DNA of 10,040 bases from VGWB01 sp964480945 (lineage in GTDB: Bacteria > Bacteroidota > Ignavibacteria > UBA10030), in assembly GCA_964480945.1 (NCBI GenBank), contig CAYZRX010000102.1, positions 1 to 10,040 on the forward strand, given 5' to 3'. Positions within the stretch are counted from its first letter, which is position 1; every line of letters starts with the position of its first letter. Both the position numbers and the translations under genes were made by a program. Below the pieces are notes generated by a model. It saw only the letters and a program-made list of their open reading frames with translations. It was not told the DNA's origin and did not search any database. Positions 1 to 5,664 of the stretch are shown here, piece after piece.

Positions 1-2
1 TC

Positions 3-32
3 GCGAACGCGAAGGATCTTGAGCCGCTGTAA
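3..32 (+). CDS. Possible C-terminal tail of an upstream gene
   Basis: The frame starting at base 3 is open and ends at a TAA at 30-32, giving the tail ANAKDLEPL. The other two forward frames stop at 20-22 and near base 87. Only nine codons are visible, so neither coding nature nor family can be judged. It is listed because the next gene starts only 57 bases later, and a co-directional neighbour ending here would fit an operon. No Shine-Dalgarno-like sequence is seen between this stop and the ATG at 90. Confidence 0.25.
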   Translation, partial: ANAKDLEPL

Positions 33-89
33 AGGTCATAGCCTCGACGCCTCCAACTCTCAACTCGATACTGGCAACTGAAAACTCCC

Positions 90-878
90 ATGGCCTACTC
101 AACGATTCTCTCTACGATCAAAGACGGCGTCTGCACGATCACGCTGAACCGTCCGGAGGTCTACAACGCGCTGAACGAGCAGATGAAGAAGGAGCTCAAC
201 GACGCGCTGAAGGAAGCGGAGAAAGATCCGATCGTCCGCTGCATCGTGCTGCGAGGAGCCGGCGACAAGTCGTTCTGCTCGGGCCAGGACCTGAAAGAGC
301 ACGCCTCAGGTCGCGTGCGCCGCTCGCTCAGAGATTCGCTCGAGAAGAGCTACAATCCGATGATTCGCCGGATGCGCTCGATGGAGAAACCGATTATCGG
401 GATGATCAACGGCGTCGCCGCCGGGGCCGGGCTGAGCATCGCGCTGGCCTGCGATCTCCGCATCATGGCCGATACGGCCAAGCTGATCGAGGTCTTCGTT
501 CGCATCGGCCTCGTTCCGGATTCGGGGTCACACTGGTTCCTGCCCCGACTCGTCGGGATGGCGAAGGCATTCGAATACGCCGCGCTGGGGAACGACATTT
601 CGGCCGCGGAGGCCGAGCGTGTCGGCCTCGTCAACAAGGTCGTGCCGGCAGCCGAGCTGGAGAAGGCAACGACGGAGATTGCGGCAAAATTGGCTACCGC
701 GCCGACGAAGGCGATCGGACTCATCAAACGGACCTTGAACAAAGCTCTTTCGTCAGACCTCGACTCCCTTCTCGACTACGAAGCGTACATCCAGGAGATC
801 GCCTCACTCACCGAAGATCACCAGGAAGGTGTTCACGCATTTCTCGAAAAGCGGCCGGCTCGGTTCAAAGGACGGTAG
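90..878 (+). CDS. paaG: Enoyl-CoA hydratase/isomerase, PaaG type
   Basis: This is a 262-residue crotonase-fold enzyme, the same length as E. coli PaaG as I recall it. PaaG converts ring-1,2-epoxyphenylacetyl-CoA to the oxepin form and also isomerises later enoyl-CoA intermediates, in the cytoplasm. The two oxyanion-hole segments are visible: FCSGQDLKE at residues 62-70 and NGVAAGAG at 107-114. The segment GLVPDSGSHWFLPRLVG (140-156) matches the PaaG pattern GLIPD-G-W-LPR, and D144 is the expected acidic catalytic residue. The C-terminus (EGVHAFLEKR-P-F-G) is also typical. No Shine-Dalgarno motif precedes the ATG. The PaaH-like and PaaJ-like genes downstream support a phenylacetate role. A generic fatty-acid enoyl-CoA hydratase/isomerase is the alternative, because the ring-epoxidase subunits are not in the window. 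Confidence 0.85.
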   Translation: MAYSTILSTIKDGVCTITLNRPEVYNALNEQMKKELNDALKEAEKDPIVRCIVLRGAGDKSFCSGQDLKEHASGRVRRSLRDSLEKSYNPMIRRMRSMEKPIIGMINGVAAGAGLSIALACDLRIMADTAKLIEVFVRIGLVPDSGSHWFLPRLVGMAKAFEYAALGNDISAAEAERVGLVNKVVPAAELEKATTEIAAKLATAPTKAIGLIKRTLNKALSSDLDSLLDYEAYIQEIASLTEDHQEGVHAFLEKRPARFKGR

Positions 879-882
879 ATCT

Positions 883-925
883 CACATCTTTAAGGTCATC
901 TTGCATCAAAAAATGTGGGATGACC
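883..925 (+). other. Intergenic segment with two crossing inverted repeats
   Basis: The 144-base space between the hydratase and the dehydrogenase contains GGTCATC at 894-900 and its exact complement GATGACC at 919-925. A second pair, CACAT at 883-887 and ATGTG at 913-917, crosses the first, so the two helices would form a pseudoknot or be mutually exclusive. No T-tract follows 925, so it does not look like an intrinsic terminator. Arms of 7 and 5 bases can arise by chance; a regulatory role is only a guess. Confidence 0.2.
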
Positions 926-1022
926 CCGTATCAAGGCTCAGGCTCACTGGAAGACTTCTGTTGTTTTTCAGGCTCGATTTCAGTAAGTTTTTTCACTGAC
1001 ACTCCAGCCAACGCAGATAACA

Positions 1023-1883
1023 ATGATCAAACACCTTGGTGTCGTCGGCGCGGGCACGATGGGCGCAGGAATTGCGCAGGTCGCTGCACTCTCCAAGATC
1101 GACGTTGCTTTGTACGATATCAACGCACCGTTGCTGCGACAGGCACTGGAGCGCATCAAAGGGGATTTCAAAAGAGGTGTCGAAAAAGGCAAACTGACGC
1201 AGGAGCAGACAACCGAGGCGTTCTCGCGCATCCATCCCCGAACTCGTCTCTCTGACCTCGGCCACGCCGAGGTGATCATTGAGGCTGCCATCGAAGACCT
1301 TCGGATCAAGAAGGATCTCTTCCGGCACCTTGAGGCAGACACAAAGCCAAGCACGCTCCTTGCGACCAATACCTCCTCCCTTTCCATCACAGCCATTGCC
1401 TCCGCGACACAGATTCCCGAGCGCGTGATCGGGATGCATTTTTTCAATCCGGCTCACATTATGAAGCTGGTTGAGGTCGTTGAGGGCCAGAAGACCTCAC
1501 CCGAAACTGTCCAGCGAGCGACAGAGCTCGCGAAACACTTGGGCAAAACGCCGGTCGTAGCGAAAGACACCCCGGGGTTCATCGTCAACCGGGTTGCCCG
1601 ACCGTTCTATGGCGAGGCACTGAGATTGCTTGGGGAGAATGTCGCCAGCGTCGAGGAGATCGACCATATCGTCAAGATCGAGGGAGGCTTCACCATGGGC
1701 CCATTTGAGCTGATGGATCTCATCGGTCTCGATGTCAACCTCTCCGTCACCCAATCGATGTATGATCAGTTCTTCGGCGAGCCGAGATACAGGCCCCACC
1801 CGATTCAAAAAAGGATGGTAGAATCCGGCATGCTCGGGAAGAAGAGCGGGCAGGGGTTCTACACATACCCGGAGAAGAAGTAA
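1023..1883 (+). CDS. paaH: 3-hydroxyacyl-CoA dehydrogenase (PaaH/Hbd type)
   Basis: This 286-residue cytoplasmic enzyme should oxidise an L-3-hydroxyacyl-CoA with NAD+, or run in reverse as 3-hydroxybutyryl-CoA dehydrogenase. The length fits the single-module Hbd family (about 280-290), not the longer PaaH proteins of proteobacteria. The N-terminal Rossmann motif GAGTMGAGIAQ is at residues 9-19, with D32 at the end of beta-2, favouring NAD. Expected active-site residues are present: the serines of NTSSL (116-120), H139 in MHFFNP, E151 in KLVEV and N189 in PGFIVNR. The C-terminal helical domain has GPFELMDLIGLD (227-238) and ends with GQGFYTYP. The ATG at 1023 gives the Rossmann motif its usual position; no clear ribosome binding site precedes it. 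Between PaaG-like and PaaJ-like genes it probably oxidises 3-hydroxyadipyl-CoA, but the sequence alone does not settle the substrate. Confidence 0.88.
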   Translation: MIKHLGVVGAGTMGAGIAQVAALSKIDVALYDINAPLLRQALERIKGDFKRGVEKGKLTQEQTTEAFSRIHPRTRLSDLGHAEVIIEAAIEDLRIKKDLFRHLEADTKPSTLLATNTSSLSITAIASATQIPERVIGMHFFNPAHIMKLVEVVEGQKTSPETVQRATELAKHLGKTPVVAKDTPGFIVNRVARPFYGEALRLLGENVASVEEIDHIVKIEGGFTMGPFELMDLIGLDVNLSVTQSMYDQFFGEPRYRPHPIQKRMVESGMLGKKSGQGFYTYPEKK

Positions 1884-1934
1884 CACCGACCGAGGGACGA
1901 GAGAATCGTTTTCCTGAAGCCGCGGCGAAGCGAT

Positions 1935-2693
1935 ATGACAAAGACGAAGAAAAAGAAGACCCGGCAAACCAGCGTGGGAGGCGGGGCGAGAGCGAAGGTT
2001 TACATCATCGGCGAATCGCCGATGGTCGAGCAGTTCGCGGAGGTCTGCAGCCGCCACGGGTATGGCGTCATTGTGGATGGGACCAAACAGTCAAGGTCGG
2101 TCCCTTCAGATGTCTCCATTGCTCTGGAACTCACGAATATTGATCTCGGCCGGAAGCGCGCAAACCTCGAACGTCTCGACAAAGCGCTCCCGCCCACCGC
2201 AGCCATCCTGAGCTCGTCGGTGACCGTCACGGCCACGGAACAGTCATCGTGGATCAAATATCGAAACAGGCTCGTCGGGATCAGCGCACTCCCGACGCTC
2301 ATCCAGCAACCGTTGGTGGAGGTGGCACCGACGGTGTTCTCTCCAAAGGAAACTCTTGAGGTTGTCCAACGGTTCTTCCAGTCAATAGGGAAAGAGCTCG
2401 CGGTCGTTCAGGATCGCGTCGGCCTGGTTCTTCCCCGGATCCTCTGTCAGGTCATCAATGAGGCATCCTTCGCATTGCAGGAGGAGATCGCCTCCCCCCA
2501 GGATCTCGACACGGCGATGAAACTGGGCACCAACTACCCGCTCGGTCCGGTCGAATGGGCTGACAAGATCGGATTGAAGCAAGTGGTGGCAGTGCTCTCG
2601 GCTCTCGAGCGCGATCTTCAGGAAGACCGGTACCGCAGCTCCCCGCTCCTGAAGCAAATCGCGCAAAGCGGAGTCTGGTGGAAACAAGCGTAG
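1935..2693 (+). CDS. Degenerate 3-hydroxyacyl-CoA dehydrogenase paralogue
   Basis: This 252-residue protein follows the dehydrogenase by 51 bases. It has a lysine-rich N-terminal tail (KTKKKKTR), a Rossmann-like half and a recognisable 3HCDH C-terminal domain with YPLGPVEWADKIGLK at 201-215. My alignment to the neighbour shows key losses. The glycine motif has become GESPMVEQFAEV (26-37), the catalytic HFFNP region reads SALPT (116-120) so the histidine is replaced by S116, and the active-site asparagine of FIVNR is replaced by P167 in LVLPR. The glutamate of LVEV (E129) is kept. The reading frame is intact and the C-terminal half well preserved, so this looks like a maintained non-catalytic homologue rather than a decaying gene. 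It might pair with the active enzyme or bind acyl-CoA; that is inference. The substitutions depend on a manual alignment. Confidence 0.72.
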   Translation: MTKTKKKKTRQTSVGGGARAKVYIIGESPMVEQFAEVCSRHGYGVIVDGTKQSRSVPSDVSIALELTNIDLGRKRANLERLDKALPPTAAILSSSVTVTATEQSSWIKYRNRLVGISALPTLIQQPLVEVAPTVFSPKETLEVVQRFFQSIGKELAVVQDRVGLVLPRILCQVINEASFALQEEIASPQDLDTAMKLGTNYPLGPVEWADKIGLKQVVAVLSALERDLQEDRYRSSPLLKQIAQSGVWWKQA

Positions 2694-2708
2694 TTCCAAT
2701 CTATCAAG

Positions 2709-2713
2709 AAAGG
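2709..2713 (+). promoter_or_regulatory. Ribosome binding site deciding the DUF4412 start
   Basis: AAAGG at 2709-2713, within AAGAAAGG, lies 8 bases before the ATG at 2722 but only 2 bases before the in-frame GTG at 2716. The spacing favours the ATG, which also gives a signal peptide starting MKS. Confidence 0.55.
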
Positions 2714-2721
2714 CTGTGACG

Positions 2722-3432
2722 ATGAAATCACTTAGCTCGATTGCTCGGTTGGCCCTCTCGCTCGTGACGGGATGTGGGTTCCTCGCGGTCTGTTTCGCGC
2801 AGGTCGGTGCAGGCCGCCCGGCCTTTGAGGGCAAGATCGAATTCAAGGTTCAGACCACCGTGCAGGTGCAGTATTACAACTTTCTCGTGAAGGATGAACG
2901 GATCCGCGTGGAGACTGCGGAGCCGGATGACGATTCGCCCACTATCCTCGTCGACCATGCGTTCAAGAAGATTTACATCCTGCTCCCCCGGAATGAGCAA
3001 TACGTCGAGATTCCGAATGACCTGGAGGCCTCCGCCGGACCGCATCGTGAACCGACAGGCCTTCAAAGAACAGGTGAGACTGAGAACATCTCAGGATATT
3101 CGTGCGACCAGTTTCTTGTCAAGACGGAGGGTGGAGAGGTCGAAACCTGGGCCACCAAGGGCCTTGGGACGGCCGGCACGTTCCGAACCTCCATCGTCGA
3201 TCCGTTGCCCGGGTCGAGCCAGTGGCAGAACGAGATCCTAGCGCAGGGATACTTCCCCCTCGTCATGATCGAAAGGGACAGTGAAGGAGATGAGCTGGCG
3301 CGCCTCGAGGCCACCTCTTTCGAGAAGCAATCGCTCAGCGAGTCGCTCTTTCGCGTTCCGTCGAGTTACGAAGAGATCAGCATCAACCAGCTTCGCGCAA
3401 GATCCGCACCCAAGCCGGGGAGAAACAGATAG
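2722..3432 (+). CDS. Exported DUF4412-like protein
   Basis: This 236-residue protein has a signal peptide: a short basic start, a hydrophobic stretch at about residues 9-25, and likely cleavage near the FAQ at 25-27. The mature part alternates beta-strands: EGKIEFKV near 36-43, YYNFLVKDERIRVE at 51-64, then KKIYILLPRNEQYVEIP. Later comes the pattern ISGYSCDQFLVKT (123-135) followed by ETWATKGLG (141-149), which I associate with DUF4412, a family of periplasmic or outer-membrane-facing proteins of unknown function common in Bacteroidetes-like genomes. There is one cysteine in the mature region (C128). The gene ends 28 bases before the DUF1573 gene and opens the envelope cluster. The ATG is preferred over the upstream GTG because of ribosome binding site spacing. 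The family call is from pattern recall; function is unknown. Confidence 0.7.
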   Translation: MKSLSSIARLALSLVTGCGFLAVCFAQVGAGRPAFEGKIEFKVQTTVQVQYYNFLVKDERIRVETAEPDDDSPTILVDHAFKKIYILLPRNEQYVEIPNDLEASAGPHREPTGLQRTGETENISGYSCDQFLVKTEGGEVETWATKGLGTAGTFRTSIVDPLPGSSQWQNEILAQGYFPLVMIERDSEGDELARLEATSFEKQSLSESLFRVPSSYEEISINQLRARSAPKPGRNR

Positions 3433-3460
3433 ACGCACCGAAGAAACTGTCGAGGCCACC

Positions 3461-4147
3461 ATGAAATGTATCAGCTTAGCGGTACTGCTCTTTGTTTCGC
3501 TTTCCGTCGGTAGCTCTCAACCGAAGGTCTCGGTTAGTAAGTCAACCGTTGATCTTGGCGTCATCTACAACGGCGCGATCGCGAAAGCCCGGGTGACTGT
3601 CAAGAACGTCGGCAGGGATACGCTGAGGATCCTCGGCGTGTACACGTCGTGCGGATGTACAACGGCCAAACAACTCAAGCCCGCACTGCGAGCCGGCGAA
3701 TCGGATGTTTTGGAAGTCGAGTTCAACTCGACGGGGTACCGCGGACACGTCACAAAACATGTGACGGTCTCGACGAATGACGTGACCTCGCCTCAGACCG
3801 AGATTGCCCTCAATGCTGATGTGATTGACGAACTAGCGCCGCTCAAGGGGACGTCCGTCATCTGGCTCGGCACGATCCCTCTCGGGAAAGAAGTGGATCA
3901 GACCGTCTCCTTCAAGAACGTCTCCGGAAAGACGCTCACACTGAAAGGCTACACAAGCTCCTCCCCGCAGGTTGTCGCATCATTCAGTCAACCGAGCGTG
4001 TTGCCCGCTGATACCGTCCAGATATTCGTCAAAGTGACGCCAATCAAGACGGATTACTCCAGCGAGCAGATCTTCCTGGAGACCGACAGCCGGAAGCAGC
4101 GTCAGGTTCCCCTCAGAGTCACCTTCATAGGGGTGAAACCGAATTGA
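3461..4147 (+). CDS. Exported DUF1573 protein with SCGCT motif
   Basis: The 228-residue product begins with a signal peptide (MKCISLAVLLFVSLSVGSS) followed by two immunoglobulin-like beta domains. The first (about 22-122) is a DUF1573 domain with the signature DLG-I-G at 31-38, VTVKNVGRDTLRI at 46-58 and TSCGCTT at 62-68. The second (about 125-225) repeats the layout (WLGTIPLGKEVDQTVSFKNVSGK) without the cysteines. DUF1573 proteins are surface or periplasmic and mostly uncharacterised; the CGC motif could be a disulfide or metal site. I chose the ATG at 3461 because the signal peptide starts there and GAGG at 3452-3455 is well placed; the open frame upstream overlaps the DUF4412 gene and is not needed. 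Its TGA overlaps the TTG start of the rhodanese gene, implying translational coupling. Confidence 0.8.
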   Translation: MKCISLAVLLFVSLSVGSSQPKVSVSKSTVDLGVIYNGAIAKARVTVKNVGRDTLRILGVYTSCGCTTAKQLKPALRAGESDVLEVEFNSTGYRGHVTKHVTVSTNDVTSPQTEIALNADVIDELAPLKGTSVIWLGTIPLGKEVDQTVSFKNVSGKTLTLKGYTSSSPQVVASFSQPSVLPADTVQIFVKVTPIKTDYSSEQIFLETDSRKQRQVPLRVTFIGVKPN

Positions 4148-4629
4148 GCCGGTTGCGGATAGCGTTACGCGAAGCCGGCTTCCTGCTGCTCGCCGCGACC
4201 GCGCTCGGATTCATTTATTCTGCCTCGATGCAGAAGGGAGTTTTCGGACCTTCCCTCACACCGCCCGAAAAACGGTCCGTCGCATCCGCGTCGGCGCCTG
4301 TGATGATCCCCCTCGATACTGCAAGATCCTACTTCGCCGCCGGGGACGGGCTCTTCGTCGACGCCCGGCACGAATTCGACTACAAACTCGGGCATATTAA
4401 GGGGGCGATCAATGTTCCGTTAAGCGAGTACGACGCCAAGAAGAGCATTTTTGCCACGGTCCCGAAGAACAAACTCATTGTGGTGTATTGCGACGGCGCC
4501 GAATGCAACTCCAGCATCGAGTTCTCTGCAAAGCTGTTCGCCGACGGGTTCACCGACGTGAAGATCTTTTTTGGCGGATGGAGAGAGTGGGAAGCAGCCC
4601 ACCTCCCCACGGGAGTATCGGAGAGATGA
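4144..4629 (+). CDS. Membrane-anchored rhodanese-like protein
   Basis: This 161-residue protein has an N-terminal membrane anchor or uncleaved signal (about residues 11-27), a linker, and one rhodanese domain (about 55-158). Typical elements are FVDARHEFDYKLGHIKGAINVP (71-92), the active-site loop YCDGAECNSS with catalytic C116, and the closing FGGWREWEAAHLPTG. The orientation predicted from the basic N-terminus puts the domain outside the cytoplasm. Such domains move sulfane sulfur or act as thiol-dependent carriers. A second cysteine, C121, lies at the end of the active loop and could form a disulfide with C116. The start is a TTG at 4144 that shares four bases (TTGA) with the stop of DUF1573; I see no better ATG before the anchor. 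Its TGA overlaps the next ATG (ATGA, 4626-4629). Substrate is unknown. Confidence 0.83.
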   Translation: MSRLRIALREAGFLLLAATALGFIYSASMQKGVFGPSLTPPEKRSVASASAPVMIPLDTARSYFAAGDGLFVDARHEFDYKLGHIKGAINVPLSEYDAKKSIFATVPKNKLIVVYCDGAECNSSIEFSAKLFADGFTDVKIFFGGWREWEAAHLPTGVSER

Positions 4630-5096
4630 AATACCTCCTATCGAATCAGTATCTGGTGCTCCTGACGAGGATTTTCCTCGGTTTGATGTTTGTGATGGTG
4701 AGCCTCGAGAAGATTGTCGAGTCCGCCGCCTTCGCACAATCCATCGCGAACTACAACATTTTCTCTTTTCCGATTTCCTTGGTGCTCGCGACGATCGTTC
4801 CGTGGGTTGAGCTCGCGTGTGGTCTCTGCATTCTGTTCGGACTCTTCCTGCGGGGCAGCTCGCTCCTGCTCTCGGGCATGGTGGCAGTCTTCACCCTCGC
4901 CGTCCTCTCCGCCCTGCTGCGCGGCTTGGACATCGCGTGCGGGTGCTTCACCCAGGATCCGACCGTCGGAAGAATCGGATGGATGAAGATCATCCAGAAC
5001 CTTACGCTGCTCGCCTTGAGTTTCTTCTTGTATTTCTCCACGAGCGACAAATTCTCGATCGAGGCGTATCTTCGCGGCAAACCACTCCAGCAATGA
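4626..5096 (+). CDS. MauE/DoxX-like redox membrane protein
   Basis: The 156-residue product is an integral membrane protein with about four hydrophobic helices (roughly 9-27, 48-74, 78-98 and 122-138). It carries DIACGCF at 102-108; the CGC pair before the last helix is characteristic of the MauE branch of the DoxX-like superfamily, which is linked to disulfide or sulfur chemistry in the envelope. MauE itself supports methylamine dehydrogenase maturation, but no methylamine genes are present, so the role here is probably different. The ATG at 4626 overlaps the rhodanese stop and starts directly at MKYLLSNQY; the open frame further upstream only shadows the rhodanese gene. Its own TGA (5094-5096) overlaps the thiolase ATG. 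A plausible role is reducing or recycling the thiols of the neighbouring rhodanese and DUF1573 proteins, which is inference from context. Confidence 0.77.
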   Translation: MKYLLSNQYLVLLTRIFLGLMFVMVSLEKIVESAAFAQSIANYNIFSFPISLVLATIVPWVELACGLCILFGLFLRGSSLLLSGMVAVFTLAVLSALLRGLDIACGCFTQDPTVGRIGWMKIIQNLTLLALSFFLYFSTSDKFSIEAYLRGKPLQQ

Positions 5097-5572
5097 AGAG
5101 AGCCTCAGAAGCAGTCATCATCGATGCCATCCGAACCCCCATCGGCAAGTACGGGGGAGCTCTCAAGGATGCGCGCCCGGACGACATGAGCGCCCTCATC
5201 CTCCGGACGCTGATCGCCCGCTCGCAGCTCAACCCGTCACTCGTCGAAGACGTGTACTGGGGGTGCGCGAACCAATCGGGCGAGGACAATCGAAACGTCG
5301 GGAGGATGGCCCTCCTCCTCGCGGGCTTCCCGTTCAGCGTTCCCGCTTCGACCATCAACCGCCTGTGCGGATCGAGCATGGATGCCCTCCACCAGGCTGC
5401 ACGCGCGATCTGGTGCGGAGCGATCGCGCTCGGGCACCCTCTCGGCTGCAGCGGCGCGCACATCGTGACGTCGCTCGTTCATGAAATGAAGCGCCGCGGG
5501 GCTCAACGGGGCATCGCGACGATGTGCATCGGCGTCGGGCAGGGCATCACGACGATCATCGAACAAGTGTAG
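5093..5572 (+). pseudogene. paaJ: PaaJ/PcaF-type thiolase with large in-frame internal deletion
   Basis: The 159-residue product joins the two ends of a thiolase. The N-terminal part (1-106) closely follows 3-oxoadipyl-CoA thiolases: DAIRTPIGKYGGAL at 11-24, GCANQSGEDNRNV at 57-69 and INRLCGSS with nucleophile C92. From about residue 109 it jumps to GAIALGHPLGCSGA (catalytic H115) and CIGVGQG (C145). Full-length relatives have about 400 residues, so roughly 240 are missing, including the rest of the N-terminal domain, the loop domain and the NEAFA motif. The seam is near 5411-5419 and keeps frame. A functional thiolase fold is unlikely. Either the gene is deleted in the organism or the assembly collapsed here. 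The ATG shares four bases with the MauE-like stop. Intact, it would cleave 3-oxoadipyl-CoA to succinyl-CoA and acetyl-CoA. Confidence 0.85.
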
Positions 5573-5584
5573 TACCACTCGTGC

Positions 5585-5606
5585 GACGCGAGAGTTCGCT
5601 TGCGTC
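5585..5606 (+). other. Imperfect hairpin after the thiolase gene
   Basis: GACGCGAG (5585-5592) can pair with CTTGCGTC (5599-5606) as an 8-bp stem with one G-T wobble and a 6-base loop. It lies 12 bases past the thiolase stop, in the 92-base space before the next gene. No T-tract follows, so it is at most a weak or factor-assisted 3' end structure. Confidence 0.3.
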
Positions 5607-5652
5607 CCGAGAACATTCTAACTTCAATTCCGTTTCCTCTCCCACTTCAGGA

Positions 5653-5657
5653 AGGAG
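5653..5657 (+). promoter_or_regulatory. Strong Shine-Dalgarno before the Tat aminotransferase
   Basis: AGGAG at 5653-5657, within GAAGGAGAT, lies 7 bases before the ATG at 5665. It is the clearest ribosome binding site in the window and fixes this start over any upstream in-frame ATG. The resulting protein begins with a twin-arginine signal. Confidence 0.75.
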
Positions 5658-5664
5658 ATCTTCG

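Noticed and set aside
920..1255. Open frame of 111 codons on the + strand after the paaG-like gene
   Set aside because: It overlaps the start of the dehydrogenase in another frame, and its second half is an out-of-frame reading of the Rossmann domain.
3281..3460. Upstream extension of the DUF1573 gene
   Set aside because: The extension is an out-of-frame reading of the DUF4412 gene; the signal peptide begins at 3461.
4488..5092. Early starts for the MauE-like (4488) and thiolase (4817) genes
   Set aside because: Both extensions read through the preceding gene in another frame. The ATGs at 4626 and 5093 overlap the preceding stops and match the family N-termini.
5093..5572. A novel minimal thiolase
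   Set aside because: The missing part includes core strands, the loop domain and the NEAFA motif. The abrupt consensus-to-consensus seam fits a deletion or assembly collapse better than an evolved compact enzyme.
5600..5625. Promoter-like TTGCGT and TAACTTC upstream of the aminotransferase
   Set aside because: The boxes match weakly, one overlaps a hairpin, and such short matches are expected by chance, so no promoter is claimed.
5524..5664. Upstream extension of the Tat aminotransferase
   Set aside because: It would overlap the thiolase 3' end and bury the twin-arginine signal 47 residues inside; the AGGAG at 5653-5657 supports the ATG at 5665.
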